Below, in pieces: positions 11,784 to 22,200 of a stretch of 64,000 bases of DNA. Source of the stretch: Homalodisca vitripennis. Lineage: Eukaryota; Arthropoda; Insecta; Hemiptera; Cicadellidae. Under the pieces are notes generated by a model, which ran no database searches, was not told the DNA's origin, and saw nothing but the letters and a program-made list of their open reading frames with translations. The stretch spans positions 181,152,501-181,216,500 of the forward strand of contig NC_060210.1 of the NCBI RefSeq assembly GCF_021130785.1. The letters run 5' to 3'. The position numbers were made by a program, and so were the translations under genes. Numbering within the stretch: position 1 is the stretch's first letter; the number at the start of each line of letters is the position of its first letter.

Positions 11784-12700
11784 TTAACCCTCCATCAGGC
11801 GCTTTATAAAATTAGACAAACACCATCCATGGCGCTCACGGAGGTTTCTCCAGGTTAGCAAATAATTGGATATTCATAGGTCGTTTTTATAAACTGTTTT
11901 TATTTGTTTTAAAATATTCATTACTGATTTAATTAAAATGTAATATACTTTCATTTTTAGAAATTTAAATAAAAACATTACTCTCTTTTGTAAATGAATT
12001 TTCCAAAATAAGAAATTTCCAAAATCTTAAAAAATGATTAGTTGTTATAATAAACAAACTCATGATTTTATTTTAATGGAATTAAATGCAATATAATTGG
12101 TAAAAATGTTTAACCTACTGTTAATAATATATGGAAATTAACTTAGTTTTTAACTGTCTTTACAAAAAACAAATTACTTCAATTCTTGAGATATTATACA
12201 ATTGTTTATGTCAATTATTACTCTAAAATCTAAATGTTATTCTTTACCTAAAACATTTTTTTTAAACACTACACATAAGTTTCAAAACATTTTCCTTATG
12301 GTTCTTTATAACGACAATGTTCACTCCATAAACAGTACTGAAATGTTTCCCTAGCACACGGGTACTGTACTGGACAAGTCTCATCGTCTTCATTCATCCT
12401 ATTTCTACAGAATTCAAATAAAATATATTGTAAAAATTTAAAAAGAATGAAAACCCATCACACAGGTCATACATTTAGGACTGCATACCATGTTACGGAT
12501 TATTACTCCCATAAAAAACTAAACACTATAAGTCGCTCACGGAGATTTTCTGTACCAAGCACCACATAACACAACAACTCGGGCGGCTCACGGAGGAGGA
12601 AATCTTTTTTCTTGTCCAGTCTCGCACGGAAGAGTAAACCTCATACTGACAGATTTTGACAAAAGCATAAGCGGGGAGAGACTATTGTTTTTCGCTTCCC
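11784..12700. mobile_element. Partial piggyBac-like element with repeated motif
   Basis: The left end is TTAACCCTCCATCAGGCGC. A GCTCACGGAG motif recurs at about 11833, 12535 and 12590, and a related TCGCACGGAAG lies near 12622. The segment 12440-12670 is an inverted copy of 25790-25990. No matching right TTAA end was found. Sequence quality drops into a C tract at 12812, so the right end may be lost there. Confidence 0.4.
12440..12670 (-). repeat. Dispersed repeat, inverted relative to 25790-25990
   Basis: The reverse complement of this segment matches 25790-25990 in order: GTCAGTATGAGG, TCCGTGCGAGACTGGAC, then blocks around CTCCGTGAGC, TGGAGTAATAATCCGT and GTGACCTGTGATG. It probably belongs to the same TTAA-type family, because the motif CTCACGGAG occurs in both. 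Confidence 0.65.
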
Positions 12701-12811
12701 CGAAAAGATGCTCGTTGAAGTCACACTGCGGGGGGGGAAATCGACTGCAACATCAGAAAAGGTTAGTACTATTTTTTAATAATAAAAAATTACACGGAGG
12801 AAACCCTTTGC

Positions 12812-12849
12812 CCCTCCCCCCCCCCCACCCCCCCCCCCCCCCCCCCTCC

Positions 12850-12919
<70 letters not shown>

Positions 12920-12925
12920 ACCCCC
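12812..12925. repeat. Poly-C / poly-G tract
   Basis: About 110 bases that are almost pure C on the + strand, with a few interrupting A and T. An AC-rich stretch (CACAAACACACACACA) follows at 12962-12995. The minus strand is a G run able to form quadruplexes. Frames through it give only poly-Pro or poly-Gly and are not genes. The exact length is unreliable. Confidence 0.9.
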
Positions 12926-13666
12926 AAAAGGGGGGGTACAAAAAACACCCACACCTGGGCACCAAAACACACCACAAACACACACACACAAACACCGCGA
13001 TTTTGAAAAAGTAAGCCAATGTCTGTACAATTCCTGTAAGATGCGTCAAATTAAAGCTCTTAATATTGGCAATCTATTGGTTACATTTTTAAATATTAAA
13101 AAAATTTCAAAATAATTTTGATTATTGTTTACATTTTACATAGCGTTTACAATGACAAGAAAAAAGTAGTATTTTTTTTATATTAGTAGCAAGGATTTTT
13201 TTAATTTTTTGGTCGGACAAAATTTGTCAGCGAGAAAGTTGTGTGAAAATAGATGAATATTTTTTTTGTAATTTATCATTTTTTTATTGGAAGTTTAGTT
13301 TAGCCTGTAGTAGCATATGAAGTGATGAGTGAACGTTTCTGCCGGAACTGTAGTTGGCGCATTGGCTCACTGATACCGTATTAACTCAATAAATTAGTTT
13401 ATTGTGCAATAAAAATACCTTTACGAAAGAACCAAGTTAATTTAACTAATTTATTAGTCTTAAAAATATTAAATAAATATTTAATTGTTATTGCAATTAT
13501 ATACTTTATCCGTAGCAATAACTGTATTATTTACAACGGTGTTAACTCACTTGTATTCTATGTTTAACTAACTATTAATATTGAGCAATTACAACAAGTA
13601 TAATGATTGCATTGAACTTTTTTGCATTAAAATAATATTCTTTAATACTTACAGTATTGTACTTTT
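12926..13666. other. Non-coding flank, 3' side of the transposase gene
   Basis: AT-rich sequence between the C tract and the stop of the minus-strand transposase. It should include that element's 3' UTR and terminus, but I could not identify a terminal inverted repeat. Confidence 0.4.
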
Positions 13667-15043
13667 TTACAATGGAGCGGCGAGTTCCTCCACATCACTG
13701 GCGTCACTATCCTCTTCACTATCGCTGGTCTCAGAATCACCGATGTTTATTATAAAACTTTCGGTTGCGTCATCTATTACGTTTTCCTTCTCCAAATACT
13801 CATTTTCCACTTTTATTACCTTATCACAAACTTTTTTCCACTCTTCTACAGATATAGCATCCATTTTATTTTTACACAACTGAATTGTATCGGCTATTTT
13901 ATTGGTAACATTTTTCTGGGCTACAAAGTTTTTAACTATTCCCCAAATCATCTCGATTGGATTAAGGTCCGGGTGGTATGGCGGTAATCGAAGAACTGAA
14001 TGACCGAATTGATGGAGGAGGTTATCAAAAACAAAAATGTTGTATCTGTCCTTATGGAGTTTTATTAGTTCGTACAATTCAGGTTTTAGTAATGAAGAGT
14101 CGTATTCAATTTCATGTTCATCCAACCATTTAGTCATATCAGCCTTTTTCGAGTTTGAATTTAGAGCTTTATTTACTTGTACGTTGTGATAAGAAGCATT
14201 GTCAATGACAACGACCGAATTTTGTGGAAGGTTGGGAATTAACTGTGTTTTTGTCCAAGTCACAAAGTTTTCATGGTTCATTTGCATGTGATAGTCACCT
14301 TCGGTTGTTCCAGCCTTCCAAACTAGACATGCATTGCGAATGAAACCCATGTCCCCTCCTGCGTGGACTATAATCGCTCTATCGCCTTTACTTACATTAC
14401 TTTTGAAACCCTCTAAGCTACCATCACACCAACCTTTTCGAGTAACGTGAGTAGACAAAACATAAGACTCGTCCATATATACGACTGGTTTGTTTTCTTT
14501 TCTGATTTCTTTTATTTTTTTCAAATAATCAATCCTCTTAGCTCTTATTTCATTCCGTTCAATTAAGATTTTTCTGTTGTTTTCAATTTTTTTCCATTTG
14601 AATCCTAATTCTTTAATAATTGTTCGAAGACTTGATACACTACCTTTGAAATTTAAATCTTCTGCGAGTGTGTTTTTTAATAACTTTAGCGAAGGAAGTG
14701 AACGCTCGGATTTGTAAAAATTGTAAATTTTTCTTCTTATTACACATTTGTCAAAGTCGTCAATATCTATGACGATTTTACTTCTTTTCTTTCTCTTGGG
14801 TGTAGCAAATGAGCACGTTGTATCATCCGTGGTGTCAAGATCTTTCTTCTCTTTACGAATTTTCTTCACTACTCCAACCGAAACTCCGCAAGCTGCCGCT
14901 GTTCTTTCTATACCTTTCTTTAACGGTATGAGGTTTTGCTCAATAGTTTCGTTAAGCATGAACACGCTCACTCGCCAAATTATTTCTCTTGCCTGACTGT
15001 GAAGTTTTTTCCCTGAAGTTACCTTCGATACGAATGTTTCCAT
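13667..15043 (-). CDS. DDE transposase, DD82E (Sailor-like), intact
   Basis: Uninterrupted 458-residue transposase of the IS630-Tc1-mariner type. Residues about 45-66 contain a helix-turn-helix (A-A-A-C-G-V-S-V-G-V-V-K-K-I). P-K-R-K-K-R-S-K at 82-89 is a likely nuclear signal. The catalytic core has D191 in V-V-Y-M-D-E-S-Y-V, D281 in V-V-V-I-D-N-A-S-Y-H and E364 in P-P-Y-H-P-D-L-N-P-I-E-M-I-W. I count 82 residues between D281 and E364, the spacing described for the Sailor (DD82E) group. The C-terminus is acidic and serine-rich (S-E-T-S-D-S-E-E-D-S-D-A-S-D). It lies head-to-head with the surrounding host genes. An open frame of this length suggests recent arrival or selection. TIRs were not found, so activity is unknown. 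Confidence 0.9.
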   Translation of the reverse strand: METFVSKVTSGKKLHSQAREIIWRVSVFMLNETIEQNLIPLKKGIERTAAACGVSVGVVKKIRKEKKDLDTTDDTTCSFATPKRKKRSKIVIDIDDFDKCVIRRKIYNFYKSERSLPSLKLLKNTLAEDLNFKGSVSSLRTIIKELGFKWKKIENNRKILIERNEIRAKRIDYLKKIKEIRKENKPVVYMDESYVLSTHVTRKGWCDGSLEGFKSNVSKGDRAIIVHAGGDMGFIRNACLVWKAGTTEGDYHMQMNHENFVTWTKTQLIPNLPQNSVVVIDNASYHNVQVNKALNSNSKKADMTKWLDEHEIEYDSSLLKPELYELIKLHKDRYNIFVFDNLLHQFGHSVLRLPPYHPDLNPIEMIWGIVKNFVAQKNVTNKIADTIQLCKNKMDAISVEEWKKVCDKVIKVENEYLEKENVIDDATESFIINIGDSETSDSEEDSDASDVEELAAPL

Positions 15044-16000
15044 TATATAGAAGCCCGCACTAACCTAAAACACACACTCCAGTAAGCAAAACTTAAAATG
15101 TTAAAAATAAAATTCACACTAAGTTATAGGCTAAGCAATTTTCACGAAGCGATCGTCGAGGTCGCGGCAAGTGAACTGACTGAACTGGCAGGCAGGCAGG
15201 CAGTCGATATAGGACAATAAATATACCATAGAGTTCTGTGTAACGGTATATAACTTTACTGACAGTCGATGAGAGGTCCGACCGTCTATTCGCATCTATC
15301 CCGCTAGTCACAAGCGCGTGACCTTGAGCGTACATTTGCAGAAAGCCCTTTACAATCCTCCCGCACCGCACCCCTCGCCTACCACCGCTCTCCCAGCTCG
15401 AGTCTACGGTTAAAAAAATTGGACTGTAATCAGTTGACTTTTTACATCTGGTGCAGCTTGGCTTGTTTCATATCTTTCATTTATCTATTACTTTTATATT
15501 TATTCATTTTCTAATTTTACACAAAGTAACTATTTAGAATAGTTCTTTATGTATAATTTTTTGCAAATTTTACGTTTATCGGTAAAACATAACCACTTAA
15601 TACGAAAAATAAGCAAAGCTGATTTAATCGGCCCATAGCATTTCTCGGTCAGAATGTATGATTGGAGCACATTTGCCGTAGTGAACTTCAAATGAAATCT
15701 GATGGCCAATTAGGTGATGCTCAAAATTAACTGTAAGCAGATTAAATCAATGGTAAGACGGTTAAACCTATTATTTGAAATATGTGGATCCATTCTCAAC
15801 TGGCTTGTTACTATTGGGATGTTAGGTTTTTATAAAATTTGTTTAATAACTAATGCTTAGTATTTTTATGATAATCCATTACAAAAATATACAATTTAAA
15901 TTGAAAATATATTCTTCATTTGAAATCTCATTGATCTCCCATAGGAATAACACAAACTTATAGGATTTTACTCTTTGGTAAACTTTTGTTATGTTGGAAA
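15044..16000. other. Transposase upstream flank and non-coding spacer
   Basis: 15044-15415 is unusually GC-rich and CpG-containing for the window and probably holds the promoter and terminus of the Sailor-like element. It includes a (GGCA)n run near 15187. 15416-16000 is AT-rich without a recognised feature. Confidence 0.4.
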
Positions 16001-16312
16001 TTGGTAGCTTTGTTAACTAACATGCAAGATTCCTGTAAACATTTTAAGACAGTTATGTTAAAATGGCTCAAAGAAAAGGCCTTTTACTCTGTTGACGAAA
16101 TGCTACGTTGTAGCATGGACAATTTAATGTTTTTAGATTTCTGACCTGTACTTTACCGTATGCAATCTAGTATGTAAGCATAAGCCTAGGAATTATGTGC
16201 TTTGTAGTCTGTAGGTTATTGTATTTCTACAGACAAAGGTACACCTTTGACAATGTCAATACATTGTATATGTGGGATGACAATAAACATCTTGATTCTT
16301 GATTCTTGTCTC
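16000..16312 (+). mobile_element. 5'-truncated LINE tail
   Basis: A frame ending at 16144 reads F-K-T-V-M-L-K-W-L-K-E-K-A-F-Y-S-V-D-E-M-L, like the extreme C-terminus of non-LTR retrotransposon ORF2 proteins. About 150 bases of 3' UTR follow, then AATAAACATCTTGATTCTTGATTCTTG-type repeated ends (16281-16307). Such short tandem 3' repeats are typical of LINE tails. Confidence 0.55.
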
Positions 16313-16437
16313 ACTAAGGCAATCTGCTCACCTTTATGGTAAATAAACAGTTGTTTAATACACAGGCCTGATATTTGTTTAAACTTTGCATTAGTGTAGA
16401 ATATTAGTTTCTTGCTGTAACACTAGTGTTAACATTA

Positions 16438-17116
16438 TTAACCGCTTCCCGGTCTACTTTATTTGCCCAAGTTGGTCATATTTAGATCCACTTTTTTTAC
16501 CATCGGAAATAGTATTTTTTTTACAAGCGAAAAATATTTATATTGATTAAAAATTGTTTTCATGCATATTTCATGTCTTTTTTTTAATTTTAAAAACTAT
16601 ATACAAGATTAACCCGAGTATACTCGGACGTATGTATATGTATATATATTATAAATAAAATGAATGTTTTGCACATGCAAACATACTCACATTTTATTAT
16701 AAATTGTATCTCATATATTATGTTGTTATATTCATGATATATCTAATAAACTATACAAAAGGAATATAATGAAATTCTGGTAGAGAATAAATGAATGTAT
16801 TGAATATAAAAATACAACATACAAATATGGTTGTTATGTAAACTTAGCATGTAGGCTCAAATGTTGCAGTGACCATTTAACTGATGGAAGTAAGAGTTTT
16901 ATGTAATACAAACTAATAAAGTATCAAATGTTTAGATTGAACTACATGGCCAAAGATATGAGTTATTATGAATAGCAACTAGGCAGTATCTTAGATTGAA
17001 AATGCCTACTTATAATGAAAATAAAAGAGTTTCTTCATAAACATAAAATCTAACGTATAAAAGAAAACATATTATTTCCAATTTATTACTCACTTACTTT
17101 AGTTTATTCTTTGAAT
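16438..17116 (-). mobile_element. piggyBac-like 3' non-coding end
   Basis: Begins TTAACCGCTTCCCGGTC, resembling the other TTAA ends, and runs to the stop of the minus-strand transposase fragment at 17117. It is read as the 3' UTR plus terminal repeat of that element. Inverted bases ACCCGAGTATACTCGG occur near 16612. Confidence 0.5.
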
Positions 17117-17686
17117 TTATATGTCTGACACGGTGTGGTACACTCGAAAACAGGGAGAAACACACAAAGCAACATCACAGTCAGGGCAATAGTAGCATGA
17201 TTCCCGTCTTATTTTCTTGCCATTAGCATCACGTCCTCTGCTACATAGAGCACACTGGCGGGTAGGATCGGCTTTTTTCTCCGTAGCAGGTAGGTACTCT
17301 GGAAAATGTCTCCCAGAAAGTCTCAATGGAGTCATACTGTTGCTTGGCCTTCCGAATTTGGTCCTCATATCCTCAGTATGGTAGGTCTCTATCAATTTTT
17401 CAACTACAGCAAGGCGATAGAGCAGTGGACTCAGAGAGCCACCTGACTTTTTGTACAGTACAAGAGAATTCCATAGGGCCAGATCAACAAGATGCATAAA
17501 TATTTTCTTATAATACTTTTTGCCTCTCTTTCTTGGTGTTGAGTAGTCAGAGAGTTGCTGATCCACCCGATCAACACCACCAATTGTGTCGTTGTAAGCT
17601 ACAACACACTCTGGTCGCTTCCTTATTTTACCATTCTTCTCAACGTCAATCATTTTTGTTGAATGAATGGTCGGTATAAGTGACAT
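17117..17686 (-). pseudogene. piggyBac transposase C-terminal fragment
   Basis: A 189-residue frame with the late catalytic region and C-terminus of a piggyBac transposase: Y-N-D-T-I-G-G-V-D-R-V-D-Q-Q-L-S-D-Y (third catalytic Asp region), Y-Y-K-K-I-F-M-H-L-V-D-L-A-L-W-N-S. It ends with the cysteine-rich zinc finger (C-A-L-C ... C-Y-Y-C-P-D-C ... C-V-S-P-C-F ... Y-H-T) that binds the terminal repeats. The N-terminal two thirds with the first two Asp residues are absent. The right side gives way to Merlin-like sequence at about 17800. Confidence 0.85.
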
Positions 17687-17824
17687 AATTTTCTTGTCTT
17701 TCTATGCTATCACAGTCACCTTACCTCTTTGAAAACCCTAAAATTTCTCCTTTTTTCATTTTATTTTTCTTTCAGTTCTTTTTTGTTCAACTTACTAGGA
17801 ATTTCCTAGGAATATCGATCGTTT

Positions 17825-18390
17825 CATGTACAGCTGGACGTATGAGCTGACATCAGTGATGTGGTGTGAGCGGGAGTTAGACATGGCGTCAAAAACTGTT
17901 GTTGACTGGAACCATTACATGCGCAAGGTGTGTATTTGTTCGGTTGAATCACGAAACACGGGCATAATCAGAGGAAATTACAGAATAGTATAAATAAATG
18001 AGAGTTTATTTACAAAACGACAAAGTAATGCTGGATGTGTATTGCCACAACAGTAGGTGTTTGGTGGTTTGTGTAGGGAAACAAGTGAGAGATTTCTTGT
18101 TAGAGTAGATAAACGCAGATTAAAGACAATAATAGGGCAGATTGATCTAGATATTAAACCAGGCAGCACTATCATGTCAGATAGCTGGAATGGGTATAAC
18201 TCGCGAATTAGAGGACGCTGAGTTTACTCATTACACAATAAACCATAAATACAACTTCGTGGACCCGGAGATAGGCGCAAACACTCAGCAAGTTGAAAGG
18301 ATGTGGGGGTCAGCTAAAAGACATTGTGGTGCAGCACGGCACCGCCTCGATACTTACCTAGCTGAGTACATGTGGTGGTTGGGGCGGTAG
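17825..18390 (+). pseudogene. Merlin-like (IS1016/ISXO2-type) transposase remnant
   Basis: Three recognisable pieces in order, interrupted by stops and frame changes. Near 17835-17935: S-W-T-Y-E-L-T-S-V-M-W-C-E-R-E-L, then T-V-V-D-W-N-H-Y-M-R-K-V-C. Near 18050-18195: F-G-G-L-C-R-E-T-S-E-R-F-L-V-R-V, then K-P-G-S-T-I-M-S-D-S-W-N-G-Y, which carries a catalytic Asp. Near 18230-18370: N-H-K-Y-N-F-V-D-P-E-I-G-A-N-T-Q-Q-V-E-R-M-W, with the catalytic Glu. This order is typical of Merlin transposases. At least one stop and two frameshifts make it non-functional. Neighbouring TIRs were not found. Confidence 0.8.
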
Positions 18391-19101
18391 AGCATGACGG
18401 CAATCCATTCCAACGCAATTCTTCCTGACACCGTCTAGTTCTGGTCGACCCAGTAAAGTGGCACACCATCCTTAAATATTATAAGTTTGTATTTTCATCA
18501 ATAAAGAGTTGTATTTCAGTTTGGTAGGTTAGTTTCTCTTTATTTTCCTTATTTTCATAAATAATAGGGTGTGCTCGGTATAATACCCAAGTACCAATAA
18601 TTTAAAAAAGGTTGTAATTTGCAGGTCAGTTTAGTTTCCCATGCACATCCTGTGATCGGTTTACTAAAAGGTGTTAGACATAGATGACACCCAATGTGTT
18701 TCTAAAAGTTACAAGTGATGTTTTTATTCAGCATTTATTTTAGCTCTAGGGAGTCTTTTTAATACCTTGATAAAATATTTCATAAACCTTGATTTTATTT
18801 AAACATTTTATATTGTTATAACGGTAAAATTATAACAAAAGCTCTTCAGTGTTATAGAAGAATTAGATAATAATACTTTTTTTATTATTGATTACTTTAA
18901 CTTTATATTATAATTATATATTATTCTATGTTTTTTACTAGTATTGTATATAATGCAATTACTGTTCTTAACGAGTATGTAAATAGAGATTGATGACTAT
19001 GACTAGAAAATGCAAATTTCACTCATAATGAAAACTTTTCCTTTAAAATTGTTATATGATTACTATGATAAAAGATTATATAATTTCATTGATGATTTCA
19101 G
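18391..19101. other. Spacer or DNAJC3 first intron
   Basis: AT-rich, with no exon recognised. The DNAJC3 signal-peptide exon should lie somewhere upstream of 19102 and was not found. Confidence 0.4.
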
Positions 19102-19218
19102 TAAAACAGTCACTAGCTATTCCTCAAGCAGAGATAGACAAACATCTAGAAATGGGAAGACTATTTCTCTCTAAAGGACAGTTACAAGATGCTCTATCAC
19201 ACTACCATGCTGCAGTTG
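19102..19218 (+). CDS. DNAJC3: DNAJC3 exon a (first TPR)
   Basis: Acceptor ATGATTTCAG, entry phase 1, exit phase 1 (GTTG/GTAAGT). Encodes A-E-I-D-K-H-L-E-M-G-R-L-F-L-S-K-G-Q-L then D-A-L-S-H-Y-H-A-A-V, the start of TPR1. The frame stays open upstream to an ATG at 19056, so a non-spliced start there cannot be excluded. Splicing from a distant signal-peptide exon is more likely. Confidence 0.9.
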
Positions 19219-22200
19219 GTAAGTGTAACAATGATTAAAATCTGTACATACACTCCAAACGTTCAAAAAGGGGTAGAAAAATCCATCTAAAAGTATTTAG
19301 GTCTTCTGGGAGGTAAGTTTTTAGTTAAGAGAAATTTTTTCTTAGTGCGTATGGTATACTATTAATCTATGTCATTTAGGATAATCCTAACTTCCAAGTA
19401 ATCAAAACTGATCGTAACCACTCGAGTGCAGGTGGTAACTATATTAAGGATACAAAACGTAAATATGCTAGTGTAGACTGTTATCAATTATTCATATTTC
19501 GATAATATTTAACCTTCTACTACATTATTCTGGTTATCTAACCATATGATAAAGTTTGCTTTTGATAACTTACATTTAGTCAAATATAGTGTGGTGTATA
19601 CTGAATTTGTATTGTTACCTACATTATAATTATTGTGTACTTTGGTGAAAACAACTACAAAGTTTATTATTACAATTGTTTTGCTGTTTTTTTGTAACAC
19701 TGTGACTGTGTTCTTTAATGTGGAAATGTGTTGGTTTTTAGACTAGTTGTGCCATGTGTGAAGATTTGTGGCAACTTTGTTTACTTTCCTTTTAGTTTGT
19801 CTAAAATTGTTCGAGTGATATTTTATCTTAAATAATTATATAAATTGTCAAGACAATATTGCCAAAGACGACAGTAGGGTTTTGCATAACTAAAAGGACT
19901 GATTTACATTTTTCATTAATAAACTGCCAGGGAGAAGTAGCTGTGTTGGCAGCCAATAACATTTTATGATAATAATTGTTTTCATATCTCACAAAAAATT
20001 TTTTTTATATGAATTTTATTAACACTTTGAAGACTAGAATTTTTTTAGTGCCTCTCTTCTTCTATGTAGACTATATCTGTAGTATCTATTATGACTATGA
20101 TTCCTCCTGTAGACTGACAATTTTTTGCACTTAGCCTTTCTCCAGACGACTGTAGCAGGTACAAGTAAAGGCTTTGGACTGATGGTTTTATACCTTTTTT
20201 TTAATTTCATACATAGAAAGCAATATTTTATAAATATGATAACTGTGTTATAATCAAAAAGAAATATAACTACATTTTTATACAAATCAAATGTATAGCA
20301 GTAGATTAACACGTTCGCTACCAGGCGGCGCATATTTGCGCCGCCCGGGTCACCGTAACAGACCAACGTTACAAAATGTGGTTGTTCTACACAGACCGAG
20401 AATAATTGGCGTGAGACTAACCACAGACCAAGGATAAAATATTGTTGAATTGAGCTGTAATTCAACAAAATAACCTAAAATGTACGTCTGTACTGTTCTT
20501 ATTTGATATATTGCTAATTTGCGTAACTTTTACGGCGGCGCATATGTGGGACGCTCGGTCTATAGCATCAAAATCTTAACGTAGACCAAGCGTCCCATAT
20601 ATGAGCCACTATTTATTTGCTCAATTACTGTAGGTTTTAGGGTAAGTTTCAATCAAACATGCATATCTTATTATGATAGTATTTTAATTCATGGTACAAA
20701 AGCTCAAACAACAGAGTCATAAATACAAGTTCATTGAATGTATTATCATACATATCTTATTAGGCTATAGGCCTACAAGAATTTTAATTTTAGAAATTAA
20801 AAAAGTAGAATATAAGAAAATAGAGTAGAAATAAAGTTTATTTTATTTCAAGGTACAAAAACATAAATGGGGTTCTTTTTACTCTACAAGACATAATACA
20901 TGAGTGTTAACCCATATGTCATAACTATTTAACAAAATAAGTGAACATTTATTAAATAAGTTATTAAATTTACACTTATATTCAGAATGTTCCACGCTAC
21001 ATTATATTTAAGTGCTCACATATTCATAGTCTAATTATTGTGCCACTGGTTATAACAAGTTGGCATGATAGGCCATGATAGGACGTAATTTGTAAGATAT
21101 CCAGAGACCAAGCGTCCCACATGTGAGCCAGACATCCCCATAGACCAATACAAAAGTATCAAGCCTCTAAAATAGACCAGTGATTTTTCATGGCAATAAT
21201 AGTGGCATGCAAACAGCGGCGCAAATATGGGACGTCAGTCTATTTGAGGTGCCCCAAGCGGCGCATATTTGGGACGCCGGTGCACGGGAAGAAACCGTGC
21301 GGCTCATATTTGAGCCGGCTGGTCTGTAGGTATACGACTTTTCTTAACATGGTGGTAGCGAACGTGTTAATTGAATTTTTATGTCCTTTCGTGCCAAATA
21401 GTAAAAAAGTATATCCAAAAGTATTAGGTATATCAAAAGTTGGTTCAAACTTTACTTTTTATAAAAAGAAAAACAATTTTTTTAATTATCATATTTTACT
21501 TTTTCAAATCTACAACATGTACAAAGTCTGTGTCATGTTCTCTGTCTATTACAAAAAACATGTAAATATTTTGTTTGGTTATAGTTATTTACTAAGTTTA
21601 ACTTTCACAACTTGAGCCAAGACAAGAATATTAAACCATCTAGAACAGGACCTACATTATAAATGTTTCAAACTGTAAACCATCATAATTTTTTAAAGAG
21701 TGAACCCTTTGAGGTCGGATTTGCAGCATTGTACTCTACTAATAAAGCCTGTTATGTCGTCAAACCTCAGAGCTTTGAGCTTTCTTGACGAGAGAAAAAT
21801 CAATTCCTGTGCCATCAGTTGCATAAACATCTATTAGATTTTCAAGTGATGCTTCATCACTCCTGCCATATAAAATAACCCAAAATCCGCTCTCAGCTCA
21901 GATGTTGCCTTACAATCTCTTTCCCTCAAAAAGTTTTCCTTATTTTTCAATCCAAATATCAGTGTTCAATCTACAAGCTCTGCAATCATTTCGTTGGTAA
22001 AGAAAAGATTCCATACATCTGAAGCAATAGTGAATTCTCTAGCTCTTCTATCAACGTGTCTGACATGCATTCTCAAAATGTTCCTTTCTCTCATTCTATT
22101 TTGTCTGGTTACAAATCCCAAAGTGTTTCATATTTTTTTAAATCTTCAAATGCTGGGATTTCTTCATAATTCTTATTGTCTGATTGCCCATATTCTTCCC

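Noticed and set aside
12685..13049. Proline-rich or glycine-rich open frames on both strands
   Set aside because: They are translations of the C/G tract and have no conserved domain.
13581..13883. Plus-strand frame opposite the DD82E transposase
   Set aside because: It is a shadow of the serine/aspartate-rich C-terminus on the minus strand.
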